Assembly: GCA_947172415.1 (NCBI GenBank)
Contig: OX359197.1
Coordinates: 744,001 to 808,000 of the forward strand
Source: Chondrosia reniformis
Lineage: Eukaryota > Porifera > Demospongiae > Chondrillida > Chondrillidae
Direction of reading: 5' to 3'
DNA: 64,000 nucleotides
The notes beneath the pieces were generated by a model. The model did no database searches, was not told the origin of the DNA, and was given only the letters and a program-made list of their open reading frames with translations. A program made the translations under genes and the position numbers. Below, piece by piece: positions 37,364 through 49,304 of the stretch; the first letter of the stretch is position 1; every line of letters begins with the position of its first letter.

Positions 37364-40300
37364 TCTCCCTTCTTCCAGTAAGTTAGTCTGGAGGGCGGAC
37401 CAACGTATGTTCCAGTCTGTGAGCGTGTGGCAATAGTTCGGCGCTGCTGGTTGTCTGTTAATATCTCATGTGTGCTTCCTGTTGGTCTCGGCACAAGATG
37501 ACTCTGGTTTCGGCGAACTGTACCTGACGGAGTCTCAATAAAGTAGGACCTCGGAGTGGCTGCTGGCTGAATCACTCTACCAGGAACCTCTCTATCTTGT
37601 GTGTGAATCCAGACAGGTTCATCATTTGACAGTGGGGGCAGTGACCTCACTCTATGACGTTTGTCATAGTTTGCCTTTTGTTTCTTCTTTATCTCTTCGT
37701 CTTTCTGGCGAAAGTCTGTAAGATATGGCCAATCCGGTGTTAGGGTAATCTTTGTCTGGGGGATGTCTGTTCTCAGTTGTCTTCCCATTAAGAGTTGTGC
37801 AGGGCTGAGCCCTCACCATGGTAGAGGTGTCGCTCTGTAACTCAAGAGTGCCATGTATGGGTCCTCCGATTTTTCCAATAAACTCTTTGCAGTTTTGACC
37901 ATTCTTTCGGCCAAACCATTGCTCTGTGGATAGTGAGGACTACTAGTGATATGTTGGAAATTGTATTTTTCTGCAAAGTCCTTCATCTCCTTAGAACTGT
38001 ATTGAGGACCATTGTCACTCATAAGAACTGTTGGAATACCATGCCTTGAGAATATTGCCTTCAGTGCACGGATAACGCTTGCTGAGGTGGTGGTTGTAAG
38101 TGTCTGAACTTCTATGTATCGTGAAAAACCATCAACAACAAGTAGGTACTTTTTTCCCTCAAGGTCGAAGAGGTCTGATGCAACCTTCTCCCAGGGATGA
38201 TTCGGAAGTGGTGAGGAAATCATTGGCTGTCTGTGAGGTATACTAACCTTAGCACAGATGGGGCAATTTTTGACTAGTTGTTCCACCTGTTGAGATATAC
38301 CTGGCCACCAGACTGATGAGGCTACCCGTGAAAGACATCTCTGAATTCCTTGATGTCCATTATGAATTTTCTGAAGTGTTTCTCGCTGTAAACTTTGTGG
38401 CACCAATATACGGCTTCCACGGAGTAGCAGGTCTTCGTGAAGGGATAGCTCGCCTCTCACTGACCAGTACTGCCAAAGGTCTCCCTTGAGCTGGCTCTTG
38501 CTTGGCCATCCCCTTTTGCAAAATGTAATGAGTTGTACACAAGTATTATCTTTCTTTTGTGCGGCTCTATACTGATGAAGTCGGTCTGAATCGGCTGGGA
38601 GGTGAGAGACCACTGCTTGCACAAATAACTCTGTCTGTGTAGCTTCTTCTAGGTAGGTGCCTCCTGGTGATAAGATCGGGGCACGAGACAGGGCATCCAC
38701 TGTATACAAGAATTTGCCAGGCACATGGCTGATGGAATAATCAAAACGCATGAGGCGGATGCGGAAGCGTAAGACTCTCGGCGGTAGGCAATCCAGATTT
38801 GTCTTACCGAGAAGTGGCACCAGTGGTTTGTGGTCTGTTTCTAGTTGTATTCTTTTCCCCAAAACATAATCTGAAAACTTCTCACATGCCCAGACAATTG
38901 CCAGTGCTTCCTTCTCAATCTGTGAGTATCTTTTCTCAGTATCTGTCAGAGATCTAGATGCAAATGCAACTGGTTTCCATTTGTCTGAGTGTTGCTGGAG
39001 AAGTACAGCTCCCATGCCATATGCAGATGCATCCGAACGGATTTTTGTAGGTGTCTCAGAACTGTACAGGGCTAATGTAGAGGGTCTGGTCAATTCAGCT
39101 TTGATCTCATTGAAAGCTGAAGTTTGTGAGGGTCCCCACATCCATGTTCGCTTGGTGCTCAAAAGCTCACGTAAGGGTTGAGATAATTCTGCAATTCTTG
39201 GAGTGAACTTACCAAGCTGGTTCACCATCCCCATGAATCTCCGTAATTCGATGATCGACCTGGGTCTCTCCATCTCCCGAATTGCCCGTGTCTTATTGGG
39301 ATCTGGGGATATGCCATGCTTGTCGACGATGTGACCTAGGAAGCTAAGGCATGTCTTGCTGAACTCACATTTCTCTGGATTCAGTGTTGCTCCTGCTTCC
39401 TGGATTTTCTGTAGAACCGAGTGTAGACGGGCATCATGTTCCTGTTGGTTTCGTCCAAAGATGAGTACATCGTCCATATGACATAAGACTCCTTCTTGTC
39501 CTTCAAGGATCTCGTTCATGCGGCATTGGAAATGCTCAGGGGCACTTGATATACCGAATGGTAATTTATTAAAACAGTAGCGTCCGAATGGTGTGATGAA
39601 GGTTGTGAGCAGGCGTGTGCTCTTTTCAAGAGGTATTTGCCAAAACCCACAATTGGCATCCACTTTGCTAAACAGAGTTGCTCCGGCTAGTTGTCCCAGA
39701 GTCTCATCTACCTTGGGTATCGGATGTACTTCCCGTAATACCTTATCATTCAACGGACGAAAATCTACGCAGATGCGAATTGACCCAGATTTCTTTGGCA
39801 CAACCACCATACCAGCACACCAAGAGGTTGGTTCTTTAACACGTGAAATAACACCCAGGGACTCCATTCTCCTTATCTCCTCCCGCACCTTTTTACGCAG
39901 AGGTAAGGGAACATTGCGTGGTGTGAACAATGCAAAGGGTTTTGCGTCTGGTTGGAGCCTGATTTTGTAGCTATCACCTTTAAATGTCCCAAGTCCAGTG
40001 AAAAGATGAGGGTATTGCTCTATAATGGGTGTAGTAATAGAATCAACTTGGGCTAGTATGTGGAGGGCCTGAATGGCTGGTAAACCGAGGAGGTTATGAT
40101 GGAGATTGTTTACCACAAAAATGGACTGGGTACATGAACGACCTTTGTATGATAGGGTGGCTTGAAACTCACCCAAAACCTCCAAAGGGGTCTTATCTGG
40201 TCCGTGGAGCTTCACTTTTGGTAGTTTTGTTTGATTCCTTCCCAAAGATGTCCACAGATCATCCGAGATAACCGTCACATCTGCTCCAGTGTCTAACTTG

Positions 40301-40452
40301 AATTTTACTTCTTGATCATTGAGCAGCACTGTGCAGCTCCAAGTGGTATCCTTTTCTGAGTCCAACACAGTGTTCAAGTAAGCCATATCATAGAGGTCAG
40401 TCTCTTCCTCTGCAGTGACATTGGCAGTGACATCAGCTATTGGCAGTGACAT
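37348..40452 (-). pseudogene. Retrotransposon pol: protease, RT, RNase H, integrase
   Basis: An open frame of 879 codons runs from 40452 to a TGA at 37813-37815. The same frame then continues for 155 codons (including the stop) into the 3' LTR. Protease motif DTGAD is near residue 55. RT has LPFGISSAP and a MDD catalytic box (HMDDVLIFG). RNase H has DASAYGMGAV and TDHKP. Integrase has a zinc-binding HHCC region (HQGIQRC, CPICAK), then catalytic acidic residues in SDLFD, SDNGPQY and SNGLAE. The TGA falls after the integrase core, so the C-terminal part is lost. Probably dead as a single copy. Confidence 0.9.
37364..37375 (-). promoter_or_regulatory. Polypurine tract of the element
   Basis: Reads gaagaagggaga on the minus strand, directly before the 3' LTR. 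It overlaps the last codons of pol. Confidence 0.75.
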
Positions 40453-40497
40453 CAGCTATTGGCAGTGACATCAGCTATTGGCAGTGACATCAGCTAT
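40422..40497. repeat. Four 19-bp tandem repeats at the gag-pol junction
   Basis: Four exact copies of tggcagtgacatcagctat. On the minus strand they put in-frame stops between gag and pol, although both lie in the same overall frame because three extra copies add 57 bp. Confidence 0.95.
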
Positions 40498-41257
40498 TGT
40501 CCTTTGGAAGCACTGTGCACTGTAATGGCCCTTTTTCTTACAGTTGTGGCACTCAGCGTCTCTAGCGGGACATTGTTGACGAGAATGCGGTCCCTTGCCA
40601 CATCGAGAGCATTTCCCACCTTTTTGCTGGGTCCTACTGGGCACTCTTCTGTTTGGGGTCCTTTGTGCTTTACTCTTAGGCACATTATGTCTCACAAAAT
40701 CGACTGATTTGTCCTCCTTTTGTCCATTTTTGAGGAGGATCTGCTGTTCTTGAACAGCCTCTCGTTGTCGTACCTGTATCTTTGCCTTTTCTAGAGTTAA
40801 ATTTGAGTCCATCTGGAGGCGTTCAGACAGCGAATTGTCACGAATTCCGACGACAATACGATCGCGTATCATTTGCTCTCGAAGGTCGCCATAGGCGCAA
40901 TTCTGAGCCAAATTGTAGAGACTTGTTATGAATTGTTCGGCAGATTCTGTCTCTCCCTGACAGCGGCGATTGAAACGAGCACGTTCGAAGATTACATTCT
41001 TCCGAACTTGAAAAAAATCGTCGTACTGCTTCTGCATCGTACTTTTTCCGATCTCCTTCACTAATGTTTGTCGATGCGAGCATGTCCTCTGCATCTTCTC
41101 CCATGCAGTACAAAAGCGTACTCACTTGTCTGTCGCCACTCTCTTCTGACAACCCTGAGGCTAGGCGGAATTGTTCGAATCGGCGCTTCCAACGAGGCCA
41201 TTCGTCTGGGTTCTTGAAGTCAAAGGATGAGGGAGGCTGCACACGAACGCTAGCCAT
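40471..41257 (-). pseudogene. Retrotransposon gag with two CCHC zinc knuckles, frameshifted
   Basis: Begins with MASVRVQPPSSFDF directly after the primer binding site. The first frame (from 41257) and the second frame (ending at 40471) overlap around 41011-41050, where an indel next to a run of A/T has shifted the frame. The downstream part has two nucleocapsid knuckles (CSRCGKGPHSRQQC and CHNCKKKGHYSAQC) and ends TIADVTANS at a stop created by the 19-bp repeats. Confidence 0.85.
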
Positions 41258-41273
41258 CCCACCGCTGCCACCA
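41258..41273 (-). promoter_or_regulatory. Primer binding site for tRNA-Leu
   Basis: tggtggcagcggtggg lies immediately inside the 5' LTR. It is complementary to the 3' end of animal tRNA-Leu(AAG) (cccaccgctgcca plus CCA, recalled from known tRNA sequence). Gag starts at the very next base. Confidence 0.8.
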
Positions 41274-41464
41274 TGTAGTATTTAGACGTTCCGCTTTAGA
41301 GTTGGTTTAGAGTCAGTCATGATCACATGTGAACTCAACAATGAATGACTAGCAAGTACATGGTTACAACAATAGTTACTATCATATTATAACACTACCG
41401 TATATGCTATGGTACTATTTCTAGTAACAATTAAGTCCTAACAGTCAGTCACAAGTATGCCACA
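41274..41464 (-). repeat. LTR (5' LTR of the element)
   Basis: 191 bp, same ends as the other LTR. Followed by the target duplicate caaag and then the continuation of NLR exon 5. Confidence 0.95.
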
Positions 41465-41469
41465 CAAAG

Positions 41470-44400
41470 ACTAAAGCTTGATTCCACACTTGCTCAGATC
41501 CATCAAGATGCAATCAAATCAGCCAACTCCAATGTGGTATTTGTGTTTCCAAATGTATTTTCCTTTGACCATTTGTCAGTAAAAGGTTTGTACAGTTAAA
41601 TCCATTCTATATACATGCACATACCTATATATGTACATATGTTTTCCGCATGTTATGTCATTTGTCTGTTATTATCCATTTAAATATATATTTCTTCATT
41701 ATTTATACGTAGGTACATACATGTGTAACATGCAATAAGATTAATTCAGTTGAACGCCCTCTTTTAATAAGCTAATTAATAGAATTAGTTAATCATTTTG
41801 GTACATAATCACATTGCATAATAGAATCAACCTGTACAAGTCCACAATAATTGTTTTTCTCTGTCATATTTACCAACAATCCACAGTTTCTAAGCTAATT
41901 AATAATTTGGCATTGATTGGTTTCAATTTTCAAAGCTACAATCTTTTTCTTTTAATGTCAACCTGTTATATTTAGACTATGTTTCACTAATGTTGCCTGT
42001 ATTTGTTCACTTGTAGAAGCCCAGACCTTTTCAGATTCCAAACTACCTTCAAAAGTGCTACGTGTTTATATTTACAGGAGCACTAGTGTAAGTGCTCTAC
42101 TTCACCTGGTTGCTATCAAAGGATTAGAACAGTTGGATCTCATTATATCCAACTGTACCATAACAGTGGTGAGTCCCTTTGTGTTGTGAACTTGGTAAAT
42201 TGTTTGCTATCAAATGATAAGGTTTGAAAGTTTTTATTAAAGGTGAATTGTACCATATTAGTGGGTCCATGTATTCATGGGATCAGCCTTTTAAGGCCTA
42301 CATACTTAACACTCAGTAACTGAAACAGTTGGCATACTATCTCAGGTATGCATGGTAGAGGTTAGATAGAAACAAAGTTTTTAGTCTGCACTTATACAGT
42401 ATATGTGCTTTGGTAATTTGCAAAAAGAAGAATTTTTTTTTCTAATTTATATTGAGAAAAAGTAAAGTCTGACTTTTTAGTTTTATGACAGTTTTCTTAA
42501 TCGTTTCCTTTTAATTGACTATTACATATTTAACTTCTTCTAGCAAGTATCGGCTTAACCCAAACATACTCAGTTACTGTTTTTTAGAGTTGCATACTTG
42601 TTATCAAGATCTCATAGTCATACCATTATAATATGGCTATTTACTTTATGCTAGTTACTGTATATCCCTGTATGAGTGTGATATCTGCCCAATTAAGGGT
42701 GAGCCGAGGTTGCAAGTGATGACCCAGATATCGTACTTGTATCAGGATATAACCAAAATGGTGTCATAATTTTGATGTGCATACGCATCACATTTGCCAA
42801 ACAATGTGACATTGGGAGGCACTTAAATATAAATTTCAATTGTTTACATCCATGATCCCATGCACTGTGGAACTGTGAGGATGGATGATTTCAAGTGGTG
42901 TGCTTTGAATTCAATTTCCATTCTGCTGAGGGATGACTGACTTCTGAGCATCATACAAATCATACTACTCAAATGAGCATTGGTTGCTGGTGTGTACAGC
43001 CCATTAAGTGATCTCTTTGTAATTGAATAGATATTATTGGGCTAATTACCTATTGCCGGGGGATAACTACCATAGCATACATTAGATTCCTTTGATCTAT
43101 CCATGTACTGGGATAGAAGGAATACAATGGATAATCACTGGAATTACATTATGCCAAACTGGTCAAGGTCTAATCTTGGCTAGGGGACTAAAGTCATTGG
43201 TAACCAGTGATCACCTAGGTATCAGTAGAATATCAATAGCCTTAGCACAAGTATTTTGTAATCAACTCCATTCTATACTGCTTGTAAGTAGTAATCACCT
43301 GCATGATCTACTTATATATTTGTGCATTAATATTCTCTGTATCATTCCTAATTGGTTGAATTCTTTGTATTGTTTAAAGTATGCCTGCACTTTACAGGAT
43401 TCTCAGTATACTCAATTGGAAAAGGCTATTCAGAACAGCACATTGTGGTGGTTGTCTGTAAGAGGTGGAGCACCACCTGAATTCTATGATGCCTTACAAG
43501 TCAATGCATCCATTACAAGATTGATTTTTGGGAGTGAGTTTTATAACACAAACTATAAACATTACATGACTATCATTTACTATATGAATGCTTGCAGTTA
43601 TGGAACACTACAAAGATTTACTTTCATTGATGTTATGATTTAAGTTTTAAGTTATATTTAATTTTAGAATTATAGATAAGTACAGCTTCACTTCACACTC
43701 CATTTTAACAGTCCATATACTGTACGTACATACGTATTACAGTTTATACAAATATACAGTACATGTGTGTACTTGGACATGATATTGTTTAGTTTAATGT
43801 CTATTTAGCAAATAGTAATTTATTATTCTGTTTTTACTTATATTTAGGTGCTAATGGACCTGAACTTGTACCTGTAGTCAACATGACACAATTGAGTGAG
43901 CTCTGGCTACGGTACACAGACCCTTTACCAGTTTTAGATGGCTTATGTCAGAGAGAAGATGCTTTGGAGTACCTTAAAATATATGAGCCACCAAATTGGG
44001 TAAGTGTTTGAATGTATTACCTATAATGGATACACGGTAGTAGATATGTGCATATGTAGCTTAACATGTACCGTTTGCAGTACATGACAAAGGTAACTTA
44101 CTTTTGTGCACATCTGCCATGTTTTTGAAATAATCCAAAGAAACTGCTGCAGAGTCTTCTGTGCACAATGCAGAAATCTGTATGTATGTGCTATGCAATG
44201 AATCAAAGTCAAACTGTATCTTTACCTTAAGATTCTTCTAGATTTATAATCATTAGGGCATAGTACACCTCATCATTAGGTATTCTGTAACTATACTGTA
44301 GGTTCCTCTATAGTGGTTGTATTGTATACACCGTGCACTCTAAGATTGTCACAGATTTTCTTGACAGGATTGTGGATTTTCTTAAATATTTACTGTGACT

Positions 44401-45913
44401 ATTCTGCAGTGTGCCTTCTAGTAAATTGTGGAACAACCTTTGTTAATAAAAGTGGTTCCAAAGCCGGGATGCTATTCCATTTTTTGTTCCATTCTCAGAT
44501 TATTTTATATGTACATGATTATTACACTCGGACTCTCCTGGTATACGTTATTTGAGATGGATCCTAGTAAATGCACTTATATCAATGTTATAAGTATGTA
44601 AGTAGCTAAAAAGACTTTAGATTCTGTAATAGATATTCAAATGCAACCTTTGAAGAAAGTATATAATATGGTACAAATGAATTGGTTGCTACTGGTTGTT
44701 GAGATAATATCTCTAAACAAGCCGCAAAGGAAATTGATAGGCCAAAGGAAAGATCTATTCCTTGATGAGGACACAGACATAAGGTTTATAGCTACATCTA
44801 GCTCTCTGCTGCTTGTACTCTTTATAGATGGCACAGTGAGTGAATTCGTTTTCTATGTATATCGAAATTATCTTGCAAGGATTCCTGTGCCTGATATGAT
44901 GCTATAGTTAGAAATAAGTTGTAGATTTGCCCTTTGATAGTCTCTAAAATGGTAAGGGGTAAGTGAAAGTTGAAAACACAAATCACAATAGATTAATTGA
45001 AAACAGTGTTACTACTTATAGTAGGCTACGTAGCGTGCGTGTGGTGTTCTAATGTTTTCCACATCACTTTATTAAGTGACTTTGTGTGATTGACTGATGA
45101 AGCCTTTTTAGGTCAAATATTGGAAACAATCATTTGTTTGTTAACCTACTACATATGCTTTGTTTTTAACCTACTAAAATAACACAGCCTGTAAAATAGT
45201 TTCTATACAACAAAAACTATAATTATTCTCTGCTCAAACTTATCTTGCAATTTGCTTCTGTATACGTCCTTTGACAAAGAGTAAGCAGTTTGTTCTCATG
45301 GATATTGCATGTAATTTGAAATGGATAAATTTATAACAGTAATAGTAAAGAAATGATGTATTCCTCCTCCTATAGGTAGAAATTAATTGTGTTTAAGACA
45401 ATGAAATGTATATACATAATGCAATATGTGTACATTGTACTTGTTATACAGTTAGTTACAGTTAATGTTTATAGTTACTAAATCAGTCATATACATAGTA
45501 TATACAATTCTAAATTAGTCTACACTCATTTTCACAAAATATGTCTGTTGTTATATGCTATAGGAATTTTAATGTTTTACATAAAGAACATAAAAGTAAC
45601 TGTCAATCAAATTCATTGTCATGTAGTAGCAGCTTGTAATGTTACATGTTATATTGTTGTGATTACACTTTACATGCAGGACAGAGACTGGACACAAGAA
45701 GAGCGTTCTGTTGTTACTACTGTTCTCAGTAAGGCCAAGATTAGAGAGATTGGGATAGCACCTGGTGGTAGCCGATCTAATTGGAGAACACTCAGTGATG
45801 CACTGGTATGTAATGATCATGTGAGGGAAGTGATCCTGACTGATGTACCTGATGATTTGAAAGAAGACATCAGGAGAAAACTAGATACAGTTGAATTGAA
45901 ATTTTTATTTTGA
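41470..45913 (+). pseudogene. NLR gene 3, 3' part: end of NACHT exon and LRR exons
   Basis: Exon 5 continues at 41470-41585. Then follow exons 42017-42168, 43398-43533 (one extra in-frame codon), 43848-43999 and 45680-45913. All are open with intact splice sites. Together with the 5' part and without the element, the gene would have been about 932 residues. No start codon or promoter of its own is recognised. The absence of further decay suggests the split is fairly recent, or that the exons are kept uniform by conversion with neighbours. Confidence 0.85.
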
Positions 45914-46392
45914 TATGATTGTTTATATTGTATTCTGATCATGACTTACAGTTAGTTTGACTTTTATATAATTATCTGCTACCATATGTATACACTGTAC
46001 TACAATTGCCAATTTCAAATCCCCAACAATATTATACGTATACTCCATAACTATTTGCAATCTATATTACACATTGATCGAATAGGACGGCCATGTATGC
46101 AGCTATATCTTTTTAACTATATTATCTAGAGCATATCTATATATGGCTAAACACTACATACAAAACAGAAATATTATATCTCTTCGAATTCGTACGCGTG
46201 TTCTGTATTTACGGTCGGACCGGAGTATAATATAACTGCTGGCCTCCATTTTAAACATGATAAGCGCCTAATATCATTTCTAGTGACCACAAAAATGCAA
46301 CAAGGGCACTAAACGTCAATCAAATTCATTGTCATGTAGTAGCAGCTTGTAATGTTACATGTTATATTGTTGTGATTACACTTTACATGCAG

Positions 46393-46611
46393 GACAGAGA
46401 CCGGACAGAAGAAGAGTGTTCTGTTGTTACTACTGTTCTCAGTAAGGCCAAGATTAGAGAGATTGAGATACATTATGGTGTTAGCAGATCTAATTGGAGA
46501 ACACTCAGTGATGCACTGGCATGTATTGATCATGAGAGGAGAGTGTTCTCCAATTAGATCTGCTAACAACATAATGTATCTCAATCCTTCTAATCTTCGC
46601 CTTACTGAGAA
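46393..46611 (+). pseudogene. Second copy of LRR exon 9 with inverted duplicate, unit 3
   Basis: Left arm 46436-46506, right arm 46541-46611 (71 bp each, few mismatches), loop 34 bp. The frame stays open from the acceptor until a TAG inside the right arm. Confidence 0.8.
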
Positions 46612-47090
46612 AGCTACATACAGTTAAAACTTATGTTTACTAATTCTGCTACATTCAGTTGAATTATAAACTTATTAATTTTTGATGTGATTGTTTATAT
46701 GTAATTGCTTGGTAGTTTGACTTGTGTAATGACTGATAACGTTTGTAATACTTGTGGTTTTATGTTTAAAAAAATTGTATACATATATATATTGCAAGTT
46801 TCTAATCCCCAACAGTATAATTAATTATTTATAACATGGCTGCATGCATGCAGAGTTACGTAGAAGTGTATATACTATATATAAATGTATATTCTCTTAT
46901 ATTTAGTATGCATGAGGCCTAAGTTATTATACAAATTTTAGGTACATGTATAGTGTGTTGTGATGTGATGTTAATTATAACTTGACATTGATTGGTTAAA
47001 AATGCCATCAGTAACAAATCAAAATTGGTAAACATAATATTGTCCAAAATTCCTATATACTCCATAACTGTATATCTATATAGTTGCAAT

Positions 47091-47835
47091 TTATTTTATT
47101 TTCTTCCTTTCCTTTTGTCTCTTCTCAACATCATATTCTCTATTATCTTCCAAGTCTCCACGTAACAACACCTATTTAGTACAATGTACACAATATAATC
47201 CATAGGTACGTATTATTGAGCAACAGCATGTTTGCTGATGAAGACCTACGGGTTGAAACGTCCTATTATCAATAATTTATGTTGCTTTTGCTCAATAATA
47301 CCTCTGGATTTTATCATGATCGCAACAAACAATCCTTATCACTTCAATATACACAATATAAATACATGCAGATCTATATATACGTAGTTACATGGACAGG
47401 CATAAAGATTTAAAATAATTCCATAAATTTAAACAATTGAATATACCACATTTTTATTTACGTATATATTTGGTTAAGAGGTGATAATTGATAATAGCCA
47501 TTTTTGGCCATACTATTGTTTATATATACACACCCCTATAAAGTATTAAACTGTTAGACATATAATATTATGCAGTTCTAGATCTTATTTTCTCTAGATC
47601 TGTTGCACAAATATATATCTGGTGAAATTCATCCATCAAATTACGTATATATGTAGTGTTTACCTTGACCAACAACTTGACAATAAAGTAAGTCCAGTAG
47701 ACTTGCATGCAGTACAGGAGAAAGAGAAGAATGTTGAAGGGAAGATAGAAAGCTCCTTCACTGCACACTAAAACACATGCCACTGTTGTGGAGTACATGA
47801 CCTTCATAGGAAACCAGTACAGACGGCACAGGAAC
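47091..47835 (-). pseudogene. Ceramide synthase remnant, unit 3 (exons 6 and 7 only)
   Basis: Exon 6 at 47835-47664 and exon 7 at 47171-47091 are open. Upstream on the minus strand the gene is cut off and LINE sequence follows from about 48080. The intron between the two exons holds a hammerhead-like foldback. Confidence 0.75.
47209..47310 (+). repeat. Foldback with hammerhead-like core, unit 3
   Basis: ctgatgaagacctacgggtt then gaaacgtc, between complementary arms with several mismatches. The unique tail seen upstream of the copies at 16067 and 49937 lies here downstream and inverted. Confidence 0.5.
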
Positions 47836-48079
47836 CTGAAATAGAATATATAGCAATACAGCAACATTACAAGTACAACAACAATATACTGAATATCGGA
47901 ATGGGTGTGTCTAAAGAATGTGAGATTGCAATCTTTGTCCACATCTGCTATATATTTTGACCTGCATTGATTTGACTGTATACTAGTCCCTACACCTTAA
48001 GCTTTATCTTGCATTCTTTAACCACAATGTTTTACTTTTACCTGTAATTTGGATAGATCACTATCTTTTACCTACAGTA

Positions 48080-48782
48080 ATATGTAGTTGCCTTACAAGA
48101 GAACTTAAAAAGGAATGGAATGATAGTATGAATGGTAGTAGCAAGCTAAGGGACCTAGCCAGCCTGGTGGATCGTGAGGAACCAAGTTATAGTACTGAAA
48201 TTAGAAATAGGGAGGTTAGAAGTCTGATAGCTAAACTGAGAGGTGGTACAGCTAGATTAAGGATTGAGGAGGGAAGGTGGTTACAGAAAGAAAGGGAAGA
48301 TAGAATATGCCAAAATTGTAACTTAATAGAAGTGGAAGACTGTGCCCATTTTATCTTTAGGTGTGGAAAGCCTAGTCTCAGAAATGTAAGAGCTAGTCTG
48401 CTTGAAGAGTTAAAAGAAGTATATAGATAATAGTTTTGACAGTATAATGTATGAAGAGAAATTATTATTATAGTTGTATTAAGGGAGGCCTGTAAAAGTA
48501 AAGAATTGGTTCGTTACTGTTGACAATGTGGAAAAAATGTACCTACCCTGGCAATTAACCCCATTTCTCCCTCACTTATATGATGCACCTCCGAACACGG
48601 CGCTTGTATGTGGCTGTCTGGGAAGTGCGGCCTAGCTGGTAGCCTTTAGTGGTGATGGTTTATATGCATCCAGGTATAGCCCTGTGCCCCTTAACCACTT
48701 TTGGTTTGCATTTTATACATTAATTTTATTGTATGTATGGGCACTCTAATAATAATAATAATAATTTATTATTATTATTATA
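48080..48782 (+). mobile_element. 5'-truncated LINE, 3' end (unit 3)
   Basis: Open frame 48128-48430 encodes the C-terminal tail of a non-LTR polyprotein (RICQNCNL, EDCAHFIFRC). A 3' UTR and (taa)n/(tta)n follow. Same element as at 14404-15330 but without its frame break. Confidence 0.7.
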
Positions 48783-49304
48783 TGCCCTCGATTACTTTTG
48801 CCTTTGTTCTATCATGATTAGAGCAGTAAAACTTGGTATGCGGATGTCAGGAACTTGAGTGGCTGTATAGGATGAAGACATTGCTAATGTGACTCCCAAA
48901 GTAAAGAGGAAGTGTAACTCTTTAAAAACATCTCTCAAAGTTACAAACAAAATCTTTCCAAAATTTCTCCAAAGAAATCAATTTAATTTATTTAATATTT
49001 GTCAATTGATTCTCAATGCAATTGTTCAAATTTTAAAACTGTAATAGCCATGCAATCTAGAAAATATACTGTATATTATCCTTGTTAGATAACTTCACAT
49101 TCTTTATATAAGCAGCAGTCCATGTGCTATACGTTGTATGGAGGAGTGAATTTGGTTATCCAATACTGCAGTGTAGGAGTACTTTATCATATTGTTAGCT
49201 ATTACATAAACATGACCACACACACTGACAATTGACAGAAGTAGCAACTACATTTACATATAAGTTAGAGTAGGGTGTGTCCCAAAACTCACATGACTCC
49301 AAAC
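48783..49304. other. Upstream region of NLR gene 4
   Basis: No gene recognised. Contains 48893-48970, inverted relative to unit 3, and ends with the shared block gtgtcccaaaactcacatga before the start codon. Confidence 0.5.

Larger units (their letters stand above)
37178..41464 (-). mobile_element. Ty3/gypsy-class LTR retrotransposon, inserted in NLR gene 3
   Basis: 4287 bp, antisense to the receptor. LTRs 37178-37363 and 41274-41464 begin TG and end CA. Target duplication caaag lies at 37173-37177 and 41465-41469; removing the element and one duplicate restores the NLR exon frame. The order gag, protease, reverse transcriptase, RNase H, integrase fits Ty3/gypsy. The LTRs differ at about 5 of 183 aligned sites plus two indels, so the insertion is not brand new. 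Damage: a frameshift in gag, stop codons at the gag-pol junction, and a stop in the integrase region. Confidence 0.95.

Noticed and set aside
38981..41285. Plus-strand open frames across the retrotransposon
   Set aside because: They are antisense shadows of gag and pol, without family motifs.
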